Below are positions 1 through 8,587 of a DNA stretch of 64,000 nt, piece after piece (positions within the stretch are counted from its first letter, which is position 1; every line of letters begins with the position of its first letter). The notes beneath the pieces are model-generated. The model ran no database searches and was not told the origin of the DNA. It saw only the letters and a list, made by a program, of their open reading frames with translations. Origin of the DNA: Planctomycetota bacterium (GTDB lineage: Bacteria; Planctomycetota; Phycisphaerae; Phycisphaerales; UBA1924); NCBI GenBank assembly GCA_018968885.1, contig JAGWZK010000011.1, forward strand, positions 43,577 through 107,576, given 5' to 3'. The position numbers and the translations under genes are program-made.

Positions 1-61
1 GATGGCATTGGGCAAGTGACCGCCTTTCGACGTGCCCCTGCCACTCGCGTACCCTTCCCCC

Positions 62-1495
62 ATGGCCTACTACACCAAACTCGGGCTCATTCCCCGCAAG
101 CGTCACGTCCAATTCCGCCGCCCCGATGGCGCCCTCTACTCCGAAGAACTCTTCGGCACCGAAGGGTTCTCCGGACCCTCTTCCACCATGTACCACATCC
201 ATCCGCCCACCCAGGTGAGTGGCTGGAAAACCCTCTACTCCACCAGGCAGACGTACCTCGAACAAGACGTCATGCGCATGCGGCACGTCAAGTCCGCACC
301 CCTCAAGCCCAAGGGCGACAGTGTCACCGGCCGCGTCGTCCTCTTTGGCAACAGTGATTGCGAAATGGCCGTCTGCAACCCTGCCGAGCAGATGCCCTAC
401 CACTTCAAGAATGGTCAGGGCGACGAGTGTTTCTTCATTCACTTCGGCTCCGGCACCGTCTACACCATGATGGGCACGCTGAAGTTTGGCCCCAAAGACT
501 ACATCGTCATCCCCAAAGGCGTCATCTACCGCTTCGAATGGAACAAGCGCGTTGCAAATTCTGACGGCACGTTCGCCGATCGGGGCCCATCCGCCGCCGA
601 CATGCCATTGGGAAAATTCCTCCTCATCGAAACCACCAACGGCAGTCACATCGGTCCACCGCCACGCTATGTGAGCAAGGCCACCGGCCAGTTCCTCGAA
701 CATGCGCCATACTGCGAGCGCGACTTGAAGCTGCCTGAACTCCCCCTCACCTTTGATGAGCGTGGTGATTTCGAAGTCCGCATCAAGGCCCGCGATTGCG
801 TGCACTCCTACATCTACCACTATCACCCCCTCGATATCGTCGGCTGGGATGGTTGCTACTACCCCTACATCTTCAACATCGATGACTTCGCGCCGATCAC
901 CGGCAAGCTGCACATGCCACCACCGATTCACCAGACCTTCGAAGCCCACAACTTCGTCATCTGCTCCTTCTGCCCGCGCATGCTGGATTACCACCCTCAG
1001 GCGATCAAGGTCCCCTACAACCACTCCAACCTCGACAGCGACGAAGTTCTCTACTACGTCGAAGGCAATTTCGGCAGCCGCAAAGGAATCGAAGTGGGCT
1101 CACTCACTTCGCACCCCCAGGGCATTCCGCACGGCCCGCACCCGGGCACCATCGAAGCCACCCTCACTGCCACCCACACCGCCGAACTCGCCGTCATGTG
1201 CGACACCTTCCGCCCTCTTCACCCCACTCAGGCGGCACTCGATTTGGATGATCACAAGTATCCAGCAAGCTGGCAGGGTGAACACTTTCCAGGACTCGCC
1301 AGTGGCAAGGTGCACCTCAACGGTGCCACCGTGCCCCCGGTTTCCGCGGCAAACTTCCCCAACGAAGTGCACCCCGTCGATGTCATCCGCGCCGATGTGG
1401 CCCAGACCATCCTCCCCGCACCCGGTCGCAACGGAGCGAGTGGTTCACACGCCGCGGCGGCCCCGACGGGGACCGCGAATGTGTGGGCACCGTAA
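62..1495 (+). CDS. hmgA: Homogentisate 1,2-dioxygenase
   Basis: Opens the aromatic ring of homogentisate to maleylacetoacetate in tyrosine and phenylalanine breakdown, using non-haem Fe(II) in the cytoplasm. The 477-residue product is close to the family's usual length. It begins MAYYTKLG and carries the cupin-like C-terminal half with the expected iron ligands: a His/Glu pair in YNHSNLDSDEVLYY (about residues 319-332) and a later His in GIPHGPHPG. An in-frame GTG at position 32 would add ten residues, but the ATG at 62 gives the more family-like N-terminus; neither start has a clear Shine-Dalgarno sequence. No other catabolic gene follows. The C-terminus, from about residue 430, is Ala/Gly/Pro-rich and probably disordered. 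An in-frame stop at 17-19 in another frame may end an upstream gene lying outside the window. Confidence 0.93.
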   Translation: MAYYTKLGLIPRKRHVQFRRPDGALYSEELFGTEGFSGPSSTMYHIHPPTQVSGWKTLYSTRQTYLEQDVMRMRHVKSAPLKPKGDSVTGRVVLFGNSDCEMAVCNPAEQMPYHFKNGQGDECFFIHFGSGTVYTMMGTLKFGPKDYIVIPKGVIYRFEWNKRVANSDGTFADRGPSAADMPLGKFLLIETTNGSHIGPPPRYVSKATGQFLEHAPYCERDLKLPELPLTFDERGDFEVRIKARDCVHSYIYHYHPLDIVGWDGCYYPYIFNIDDFAPITGKLHMPPPIHQTFEAHNFVICSFCPRMLDYHPQAIKVPYNHSNLDSDEVLYYVEGNFGSRKGIEVGSLTSHPQGIPHGPHPGTIEATLTATHTAELAVMCDTFRPLHPTQAALDLDDHKYPASWQGEHFPGLASGKVHLNGATVPPVSAANFPNEVHPVDVIRADVAQTILPAPGRNGASGSHAAAAPTGTANVWAP

Positions 1496-2403
1496 GGTTT
1501 CATCGCGATGCGATTTTCCAAGAAACAGCCCGTCTGGCGCGCGGATTGGTGTCCGATCTGCAGGACGTACAAAGACACGAGATTCACTCGTTTAGATACG
1601 AACCCCAATACTCGCTACTTCAGCGCTGCTTTGGCTGTGATTGCTGGACTCCCCTTGACCCCAATGATGTGATCAGGCCCGCGACTGATTCCAACATGCC
1701 GCTTCGCGATCTTATTGAGCAGACCAATCCACATTTGCCAGCCAATGTGCTTTCACACATACAGCGAGTTCGAACAGCCCGCTCACAATCCGCTGATCCG
1801 ACACTTCGCGCAGGCCTCATGCGTATCCCTATGCAGGCGGCTCATCTTGATTCGAGTGGGCCGAGTCCTTTCTTTGCGAAATCTCAACTTGGCTTTTTTG
1901 ACATTTTGAAAGTCATTGGTGTGACCGCCGGTGCAACGGCCATCTACTTGGCAATCGTTTACTTGTCAGCGGTCATCGCTGAAGAACTCGACAAGGTAAA
2001 GCTCCTGGGCTACATCCCTTGCATGATTTTTGTTCTAGGTCCGACAGGATTCTTGATCGCCGGTTGGCGCTACAAAGTGAGCCGCACTCGTACAAGAACC
2101 ACTGCCCTCATTGCACGCGGCTTCAGACCCTTTCAGCCAACTCTGCCAGAAGTGGAAGAGCAGATCGCTTGGGCAACTCTGACAAGACTCCCCATGGCCA
2201 AGAGACTCAACGCCGAGGCCATTCACCAATGCTGCCAAGCTATGCCGGATAAATCGTTGCACAATGCGAACGAACTGAAGTTTGATGATTGGGGGAGGCA
2301 GATCATTCTCGACCACCAAATTCAAGAGATATTCGACATGGCAATCGAAAGCGAACGAAGTGCTTCCTCGCCTGCAGACGACTCGCAAAGTGACACCAAG
2401 TGA
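1483..2403 (+). CDS. Hypothetical membrane protein with Cys-rich N-terminal motif
   Basis: Not recognised. In the 306-residue reading there is a Cys cluster CFGCDC near residue 49, then a linker and two predicted membrane segments at about 143-170 and 178-200, followed by a soluble C-terminal half. That layout resembles planctomycete zinc-ribbon plus membrane proteins, but the cluster has only one half of a normal ribbon. In the overlapping frame a short open frame from ATG 1508 to 1669 carries WCPICRTY, which would supply a second CxxC; a frameshift or a mis-chosen start is therefore possible. GTG at 1483 overlaps the end of hmgA, and GTG at 1549 is an alternative start. GC is about 47-50% in lines I counted, below the neighbours, which hints at acquisition. 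Confidence 0.6.
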   Translation: MGTVRFHRDAIFQETARLARGLVSDLQDVQRHEIHSFRYEPQYSLLQRCFGCDCWTPLDPNDVIRPATDSNMPLRDLIEQTNPHLPANVLSHIQRVRTARSQSADPTLRAGLMRIPMQAAHLDSSGPSPFFAKSQLGFFDILKVIGVTAGATAIYLAIVYLSAVIAEELDKVKLLGYIPCMIFVLGPTGFLIAGWRYKVSRTRTRTTALIARGFRPFQPTLPEVEEQIAWATLTRLPMAKRLNAEAIHQCCQAMPDKSLHNANELKFDDWGRQIILDHQIQEIFDMAIESERSASSPADDSQSDTK

Positions 2404-2483
2404 GTTTTCCGCGCGATGAGGTCAATTGACCTCATCGCGAATCAGCCAAGTCGCAGGCAATTGCCTTCCGTTATACTCCCGGC

Positions 2484-3704
2484 GTGACGACCCTCACTCG
2501 CGCACTCTCCATTCTCACGCTATTCATCAGTCTCACCGTGCTGTTGGTCGGCTGCACGCCACACCAGAAGTCAGCCGGTGTCTACTTCCCCACTGCCACC
2601 ACTTGGGAACGCCGCGATCCTGTCTCTCAGGGCTTTGATCCCGCCCTCCTCGCCAGCGCAGTCGCCTGGGCCCAAACTCAAGAAACCGACTGGCCCAAAG
2701 ATTTCTCCACCCAAGAGAAGATCTTCGGCCGCCGCCTCGGCCCCATCCCCACCACCCGCGCCTCCACCAACGGCCTCATCATCCGCCACGGCTACATCGT
2801 CGCCGAGTTTGGCGACACCGCCGCTGCAGACCCCACCTACAGCGTTGCCAAAAGCTACCTCGCCACCATCGCCGGACTCACCCTCGATCGCGGCATGATC
2901 CCCTTCCTCGATCAACCCTGTGCCGCGCTCATCCATGATGGTGGCTACGACTCGCCGCACAACTCGGCCATCACTTGGCGGCACCACCTCACCCAGACCA
3001 GCGAATGGCAAGGCGAACTTTTCGGCAAAGACCATCGCTTCATCGGTGAGCGCGAGTATGGCTCGGGGGCGATGACGCCGCGCGAGATCAGGCAACCCGG
3101 CACCTACTACGAATACAACGATGTCCGCATCAACCGCCTCTCCCTCTCGCTGCTGCGCCTCTGGAAACGCCCGCTCCCACAAGTGCTGAAGTCTGAAATC
3201 ATGGACCCCATCGGCGCATCATCCACCTGGCGCTGGATTCCCTATGACAACGCCATGGTCGACATCGATGGCACATCCATGCCCAGCGTCAGTGGCGGCA
3301 CACGCTGGGGAGGCGGACTGTGGATCTCCGCGCAAGACCACGCCCGCTTCGGCCTTCTCATGCTCCGCCAAGGCAATTGGAATGGCAACCAGATTCTCTC
3401 GACAAACTGGGTCGCGCAGGCCACCACTCCCAACACCTCACCCACCTGCCCCGGCGCACGCCCGGATTACAACATGCTCTGGTGGTTGAACACCACAAGC
3501 CGCTGGCCCGCGGCACCAAAGTCCAGTTACTCCGCACAAGGCGCGGGCGACAACACCATCTGGGTCGATCCCGAACACGATCTGGTTATCGTCTGGCGCT
3601 GGCACAAAGGTGGCAACACCAAGGCAGAGTTCTATAAGAGGGTTCTCGCCGCGCTCACACCTGCGCCGGATAATCACACTCCTCAGGTAGACATTCGTAA
3701 GTAA
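2484..3704 (+). CDS. Serine beta-lactamase-fold lipoprotein (PF00144 type)
   Basis: Likely a penicillin-binding-protein or esterase-like serine hydrolase anchored to the membrane. The N-terminus is a lipoprotein signal with lipobox LVGC at about residues 20-23. The active-site SxxK motif is in YSVAKSYL (Ser about residue 120, Lys 123). The second motif is probably the Tyr-Asn of YEYND, and the third is HKGG near the C-terminus, in place of the classical KTG. The start is GTG. At 406 residues it fits the class C/esterase family. Substrate cannot be told from sequence; a true beta-lactamase, a peptidase and an esterase all share these motifs. It stands alone, with convergent genes after it. Confidence 0.8.
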   Translation: MTTLTRALSILTLFISLTVLLVGCTPHQKSAGVYFPTATTWERRDPVSQGFDPALLASAVAWAQTQETDWPKDFSTQEKIFGRRLGPIPTTRASTNGLIIRHGYIVAEFGDTAAADPTYSVAKSYLATIAGLTLDRGMIPFLDQPCAALIHDGGYDSPHNSAITWRHHLTQTSEWQGELFGKDHRFIGEREYGSGAMTPREIRQPGTYYEYNDVRINRLSLSLLRLWKRPLPQVLKSEIMDPIGASSTWRWIPYDNAMVDIDGTSMPSVSGGTRWGGGLWISAQDHARFGLLMLRQGNWNGNQILSTNWVAQATTPNTSPTCPGARPDYNMLWWLNTTSRWPAAPKSSYSAQGAGDNTIWVDPEHDLVIVWRWHKGGNTKAEFYKRVLAALTPAPDNHTPQVDIRK

Positions 3705-3780
3705 GCTGAATCGCGCCGCGCACTCCCGAGTGTCATTCCGCACGGCCGACGCAAACGCTGGACACGGATTTGCAATTCTT

Positions 3781-3885
3781 CGCCTGTGAAACAGGCGCGC
3801 GTTGGTAGCCAGAGGTGAAACCTCTGGAGAAATATCCCTGACAACGCTTTCCGGCTTCTTTCCTCCCACCCATGAACATGGGTGG
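3781..3885. repeat. Run of three perfect hairpins with tiny GAA/AA loops
   Basis: Three perfect palindromes follow one another in the gap between the hydrolase and the PH-domain gene. Hairpin 1 at 3781-3797 has 7-bp arms (CGCCTGT / ACAGGCG) around GAA. Hairpin 2 at 3809-3827 has 8-bp arms (CCAGAGGT / ACCTCTGG) around GAA. Hairpin 3 at 3866-3885 has 9-bp arms (CCACCCATG / CATGGGTGG) around AA. There is no T-tract, so these are not simple terminators. The spacing (11 and 38 bases) and the shared loop design suggest one mobile or structural repeat unit. Nothing else convincing is coded between 3705 and 4002. Confidence 0.75.
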
Positions 3886-3988
3886 ACGATGGCAACTCTG
3901 GTCACCAGTGCTGATGTGCTTTCCGGATGAGAAAGAGGATTGGTACAGAGAAGAAACCTCATGGCGCACCAAAGCCCCTTTGTCTTTT

Positions 3989-4016
3989 CTGATGCCTGAT
4001 GCCTAATGCCCTGTGC
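3989..4016. repeat. Heptanucleotide tandem array, 4 units
   Basis: Four consecutive 7-bp units read CTGATGC, CTGATGC, CTAATGC, CCTGTGC and are followed by CTTGCCTTTC. The array overlaps the 3' end of the PH-domain gene on the minus strand and supplies its last codons and stop. It belongs to a degenerate family with core RTGC every seven bases that recurs at 8324, 8419, 20763 and 39884. Confidence 0.7.
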
Positions 4017-4572
4017 CTTGCCTTTCTTTAATCATCACCGTGATCTCATCCAATCGCGCGACAATCCGGTTCAACGCCATCAAGACTTGGTCATCACTGC
4101 TCGCCGGCGGCGAGGTGCCGCGTGCCTGCGCCCTCAAGTGCTCGCGAGCTTCCAGAATCCGATTGCGAAACTCATGCGCATCGATGATGCCGGTCAGTTG
4201 CATGTCGTGGGCCTGCCCCGCGCTGTGCCCAGCAGTCTCAAACTTCAACGTCGCCAGATGAAACTTCTTGAGGATCGGCCCCTCGATAAACGTCACATCC
4301 TGAATGTTCTCCAGAGGAATCGTCTTCTCCACCTGAAACAGAATCCCCTTGCGGAAGCGCAGGGTCTTGTCGCTCAATTCGCACAGTAGTTTGTGAAAGT
4401 AGTGCCCGGCCCACCACTGCCCTACACCACAGAACCAGACGATCGCAAGCGGTATGCCGATGATGGTGCAGCACATCGTCAATCCGATCGTCACGACCAG
4501 ATACGGTCGATACAGCGGGTTGAGTTTGGCAGTGATGGGAAGTGAGTTCGACGCGGCGGGGAGTGCAGCCAT
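4003..4572 (-). CDS. Membrane-anchored bacterial PH-domain protein (bPH2 / PF03703 type)
   Basis: A 189-residue membrane protein of unknown role. Residues about 23-50 form one or two closely spaced membrane segments. Residues about 63-150 match the bPH2 fold seen in YdbS/YdbT-like proteins, with the typical core LSDKTLRFRKGILFQVEKTI followed by a PLENIQDV segment. The C-terminal tail is polar and probably helical. I chose ATG 4572 (MAALPAAS) because upstream sequence in the same frame, open to 4791, is Arg/His-rich and non-family. The last codons lie inside a heptanucleotide repeat array, so the C-terminus may have been moulded by repeat growth. No operon partner. Confidence 0.75.
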   Translation of the reverse strand: MAALPAASNSLPITAKLNPLYRPYLVVTIGLTMCCTIIGIPLAIVWFCGVGQWWAGHYFHKLLCELSDKTLRFRKGILFQVEKTIPLENIQDVTFIEGPILKKFHLATLKFETAGHSAGQAHDMQLTGIIDAHEFRNRILEAREHLRAQARGTSPPASSDDQVLMALNRIVARLDEITVMIKERQGTGH

Positions 4573-4790
4573 AGAGAAGTGATGGTATCGGTGTGGATAG
4601 AAGTGCCATCGGACTGCCCCAGCGGATACGCCCGTGCGCGTTGCACCTCTCGCTGACCGGCGAAACCTGCGGTGAGTGTCACTCCACCAGATCAATGCGA
4701 TCCGCCAATCAACTTCCAACACCATGTGCGAACAAGAAAAGCGAGGCGTGATGCCTCGCCTTTCGCATGTCTCATGATGATGGTTCTTCA

Positions 4791-5985
4791 TCAGCAGCCG
4801 ATGCTGAATTCCTGTACAAAGTCCAGGTAATCGAACAAGTCAACAACACCATCGTTGTTGAAATCCGCCGGGCCGGCGGGGCCCGGGAACGTGAGCGTGG
4901 CGGGGGCGCTGCCAAGGGGAAGATCGTTGCACGAGCCGGTCACGATGCACACGTACGAGCCGGCATCGCTGGGCTGCAGGTTGGAGAGGTGCAGGATCGG
5001 TGTCGCCGCCGTCGGGTTGGCGACGATGTCCAGCGGCACGCCGTCCTTCTGCCAGCGGAAGGTGACCGCGCCCAGCGCCGAAGCACTGAGGTCGAAGACC
5101 GCCGTGCCCCCGACGACCGTGAGCATCGGGGCGGGTTGCCTCGCGAACGCCGGCAGCGTGCCGGGAACGGCGTACGCCACGAGGTTCTGGGAGTTGGCCT
5201 GTGCGAGTGTGCCACCGACCCAGACCAGCCCGCTCGGGAGCACCAGGATCGCCCGCACCTCACCATTGACTCCGCCCGCGAACGACGCGGAGGAGCCCAG
5301 CGGCGCCGGATCGGGGCGATAGCGTTCGAGAAGCTGGGTCTGCCGACCACCCACCAGCACCGACCCGTCCGGGAGGGTTGCCAGCGCGAGGGTACCGAAG
5401 ACGTCTTCTGCGGAGAATCGCGTCCACGTCTGCGTCGCCGAGTTGAACCGGAAAAGACCCCAGTCCGAGCCGTGCAGCAAGTCGCCGCCGGGCAGTTCCA
5501 TCAAGGCGTACACCAGATCGAGAACCCCACCGCCCACCGCCGACCACGCGCCGGTCGAAGGTCGGTAGCGGGCGATGTTCCCGGCGGGCACGCCGCCCGC
5601 CGTCGTGAAACGTCCGCCAACGAGAACATCGCCGCTCGCGGTAAGGGCCAATGACGCCACCGTCGGCACGGATCCCCCCGTGATACCACCAACGCTCTGC
5701 CACGTGTTGGTCGCCGGGCGGTAGATCGCGATGTTCTGCGCGGCCACACCGGGCCCGACCGACGTGAACGTCCCGCCCACCACCACATCGCCGCTTGGCA
5801 GCGTCAGCAGAGCCGCGACACTCGTACCGCTCACACCGCCCGCCATCGTCGACCAAGCCCCCGTCGCATCGATGTAGCGGGCGATCCGGCCAACCCCGGC
5901 CGCCCCCGCGGTGCTGAAGTCGCCGCGGACGATGACATCGCCGCCGACTTCGCTCAGCCGCGACCGACCACGTTGACAGCAGACT
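4791..5985 (-). pseudogene. 5'-truncated secreted propeller/Ig-like protein with dockerin-like C-terminus
   Basis: The frame is open from about 5985 down to 4791, but no start or signal peptide is found. The first ATG (5846) lies inside a repeat, and the in-frame codons upstream, up to a TGA at about 5988-5990, hold no usable start. Repeats of about 45-50 residues (LPSGDVVVGGTF, then NIARYRPSTGAWSAVGGG) form a propeller-like region. An Ig-like segment follows (VVGGTAVFDLSA ... SDAGSYVCIV), then a C-terminal calcium-loop motif ADFNNDGVVDLFDYLDF. Intact relatives should be exported, so this looks like the 3' part of a larger gene. GC is about 67-75% in lines I counted, higher than its neighbours. 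A remnant or a misassembled/rearranged gene are the main readings; a leaderless functional gene is less likely. Confidence 0.7.
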
Positions 5986-6157
5986 GATCAGTTCATCCGT
6001 CGCGACATCGATCAGACGACTCCAGCGCCGAACCCATCGTTTCTTGCTTCACAACACACGATTCCCAGCTTTCCCCCTCCCCCCATACCATCCCCCCGTC
6101 TGACGCGCAACCCCATACCCCGCCCCGAAAAGGGCTGAGATGGATACGGAGAATCGC

Positions 6158-8323
6158 ATGTCCACAAAGATGGTTCTGTCCGCACTCTTGATGTCGGCCA
6201 CAGCGCTGGCCTCAGGCCCCGCCACCATGCCGCAAACAGAAAAACGTCCCGTCAAAGAGACCATTCACGGTGTCGAGATCATCGACAACTACCGCTGGCT
6301 CGAGGGGGACAACTCCGATCCCAAGCAAATGGGAAAGGTCAATGACGAGGTCGGCAAGTGGACCGACGCCCAGAACGCCTACACCCGCTCCATCCTCGAC
6401 AACCTCCCCGGCCGCGCGGAACTCGAATCCAAGATGCGCCCCCTGATGGAGATCGGTTCGGTCTCCTCGCCCACGATGCGCGGCAACAAGTACTTCTACT
6501 CCCGCCGCGAAGGCACCCAGTCGCAATCCATTCTCTATGTGCGCGAAGGGTACAAAGGCGCAGACAAGCTCCTCATCGATCCCACCAAGATCGCTGCCGA
6601 CGGCCTGACCACCCTCTCGGGTTCTTGGCCCAGCCATGATGGCAAGCTGCTGGCCTACGGAACGTACCGTAGCGGTGACGAAAATACCACCGTCTACATC
6701 ATGGATGTCGACACCGGCAAGATGCTCCCCGATGTCGTCCCCGGCAAGGTCCAAAGCGTCGAGTGGATGCCCGATGCCAGTGGATTCTTCTATCGCAACC
6801 TCTCTGATGTGAAGAACCCCTACTCCGGCCAGATCATGTTCCACAAGTTGGGAACATCGGTCTCTGAAGACAAGCTCCTCTTCCGTCAATACACCCCCGA
6901 AGAGAACAAGAAGCTCGCTACCACCTGGGGCCCCAGTGGCAACGTCGACAAAGACTGCAAGTGGATGGTCCTCACCTATTGGACCGGCACCAGCAGCAAC
7001 GACATCTGGATCGTCAATCTCGATCACTGGCGCAAGACCGGTGAATTCAAGAAGGTCGAGATCTCCGTCGGAGCCGATGCCACCTTTGCCGGTGGTGTCG
7101 TCGATGGCGTCCTCTATGTCCAGACCAATCACAAGGCACCCAACTACAAAGTCATCGCGATTGACCCGGCCAACCCCGAAAAGGCCAACTGGAAGGACAT
7201 CATCCCCGAGAAGTCCGATGCGGTGCTCCAGTCCTTCTCTGTCGCCAAGGGCGTGATCGTCGCCGATTACATGGCCAAGGCCATGACTCGCATCGAACTC
7301 CTCGATAAGTCTGGCAAGCTCATCAGCCAGCTCAAACTGCCGCAGGATGTCGGCTCTGCCGGTGTCGCCACCGAGGAAGACCGCACCGAGGCCTACCTCT
7401 CTTTCACCAGTTACAACTACCCCTCCACCATCTTTAAGGTCGATCTGGCCAAGCCCACCGCCGAGCCCGAACTGTGGGAACGCCCCGCTGTTCCCGTCGA
7501 CCCCACCATCGCCGAGACCAAGCAGGTCACCTACGTCTCCAAGGATGGCACGCCCGTCACGATGTTCATCGTGCACAAGAAGGGCCTGAAGCTCGACGGC
7601 ACCAACCCCACCATCCTCAACGGCTACGGCGGCTTCAACCTCTCCATGCAGCCCGGCTTCTCCGCCACCATCTTCCCATGGATCGAAGCGGGCGGCGTCT
7701 ACGCCGTCCCGAATCTCCGTGGCGGCGGTGAATACGGCAAAAACTGGCACGAGGCGGGCATGCTCGGCCGCAAGCAGAATGTCTTTGATGACATGATCTC
7801 TGCAGCCGAGTTCCTCGTCCGTGAGAAGTACACCAATCCCCAGAAACTCGCGGCGACCGGCGGTTCTAATGGCGGCCTGCTCATGGGCGCCATGATGACG
7901 CAACGCCCTGACCTGTTCAAGGCCATCATCTGCGCTGTGCCGCTGCTCGACATGGTCCGCTATCAGGACTTCCTAATGGCTCGCTACTGGGTGCCGGAAT
8001 ACGGCGATGCAGTTGCCAACAAGGAGCACTTCCAGTGGATCCACGCCTACAGCCCCTACCACCGCATCAAGCAGGGCACCAAGTACCCTGCCGCGTTGAT
8101 CACGGCTGGTGAGAATGACACGCGCGTGCACCCCTTGCACGCCCGCAAGATGGCCGCGGCGATGCAGGCCGCGACCGCGAGCGATCAGAAGGATGCCCCC
8201 ATCCTCTGCTGGGTCGATCGCGATGCCGGCCACGGCCAGGGCAAGCCGCTGAACCTCCGCATCCGCGATGTCGTCGATCAGCGTATATTCATCATGTGGC
8301 AGCTCGGCATGCTCAATAAGTAA
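6158..8323 (+). CDS. Prolyl oligopeptidase, S9A family, exported
   Basis: Cleaves short peptides after proline, probably in the periplasm. The product has 721 residues, the normal length. A signal peptide (MSTKMVLSALLMSATALASG) is followed by the N-terminal beta-propeller (about 30-450) and the alpha/beta-hydrolase catalytic domain. The catalytic triad is visible: Ser570 in GGSNGGLLMG, Asp654 in GENDTRVHP and His692 in DAGHGQGKP. ATG 6158 is chosen because GGAG lies about 6 bases upstream; an in-frame ATG at 6140 would add six residues and spoil the signal peptide. It is monocistronic, closed by a strong terminator at 8354-8384. Substrate range is not predictable. Confidence 0.95.
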   Translation: MSTKMVLSALLMSATALASGPATMPQTEKRPVKETIHGVEIIDNYRWLEGDNSDPKQMGKVNDEVGKWTDAQNAYTRSILDNLPGRAELESKMRPLMEIGSVSSPTMRGNKYFYSRREGTQSQSILYVREGYKGADKLLIDPTKIAADGLTTLSGSWPSHDGKLLAYGTYRSGDENTTVYIMDVDTGKMLPDVVPGKVQSVEWMPDASGFFYRNLSDVKNPYSGQIMFHKLGTSVSEDKLLFRQYTPEENKKLATTWGPSGNVDKDCKWMVLTYWTGTSSNDIWIVNLDHWRKTGEFKKVEISVGADATFAGGVVDGVLYVQTNHKAPNYKVIAIDPANPEKANWKDIIPEKSDAVLQSFSVAKGVIVADYMAKAMTRIELLDKSGKLISQLKLPQDVGSAGVATEEDRTEAYLSFTSYNYPSTIFKVDLAKPTAEPELWERPAVPVDPTIAETKQVTYVSKDGTPVTMFIVHKKGLKLDGTNPTILNGYGGFNLSMQPGFSATIFPWIEAGGVYAVPNLRGGGEYGKNWHEAGMLGRKQNVFDDMISAAEFLVREKYTNPQKLAATGGSNGGLLMGAMMTQRPDLFKAIICAVPLLDMVRYQDFLMARYWVPEYGDAVANKEHFQWIHAYSPYHRIKQGTKYPAALITAGENDTRVHPLHARKMAAAMQAATASDQKDAPILCWVDRDAGHGQGKPLNLRIRDVVDQRIFIMWQLGMLNK

Positions 8324-8344
8324 GTGCTGAGTGCTGAGTGCTGA
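8324..8344. repeat. Heptanucleotide tandem array, GTGCTGA x 3
   Basis: Three perfect copies of GTGCTGA begin on the base right after the stop codon of the prolyl oligopeptidase and end just before its terminator. Same RTGC-core family as at 3989, 8419, 20763 and 39884. Confidence 0.8.
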
Positions 8345-8353
8345 GAAAAACCA

Positions 8354-8384
8354 AACCCCGAGTCGCAGGACTCGGGGTTTTTCT
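8354..8384 (+). terminator. Intrinsic terminator after the S9A peptidase
   Basis: Arms 8354-8364 and 8369-8379 pair perfectly (AACCCCGAGTC-type stem, loop GCAG) and are followed by a run of T. The A-rich left flank means it could also act weakly on the opposite strand. Confidence 0.9.
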
Positions 8385-8418
8385 TTGTTCCCATTCAACG
8401 AAGGGTCCTACTGCTTTT

Positions 8419-8432
8419 CTAATGCCTGATGC
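8419..8432. repeat. Heptanucleotide tandem array, 2 units
   Basis: CTAATGC then CTGATGC, preceded by CTTTT as at the 3989 array, and followed by a decayed third unit CTGCCAC. Member of the same 7-bp family. The rest of 8385-8587 shows nothing I can name. Confidence 0.5.
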
Positions 8433-8587
8433 CTGCCACTCCACCACCACCTGCACCCACATCGCGTTCACGAACCGCCCCATCTTGCCCTTGATTCCCG
8501 TCACCATCAACAACGAAAGATCTCAATCGGCTACTGATCGACAGAACCAACCTGCGGCACTACCCGCTTTCCGCGTACTCTTGAGTG

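Noticed and set aside
2..19. Possible 3' end of an upstream gene (…MALGK stop)
   Set aside because: Only six codons are visible, so a real gene cannot be told from chance.
3989..4016. CRISPR array
   Set aside because: Period is 7 bases with no spacers; it is a simple tandem repeat. No CRISPR repeats or cas genes were seen anywhere.
6212..7903. Minus-strand open frame of 563 residues
   Set aside because: Antisense to the prolyl oligopeptidase; Gly/Asp/Val-rich without domains.
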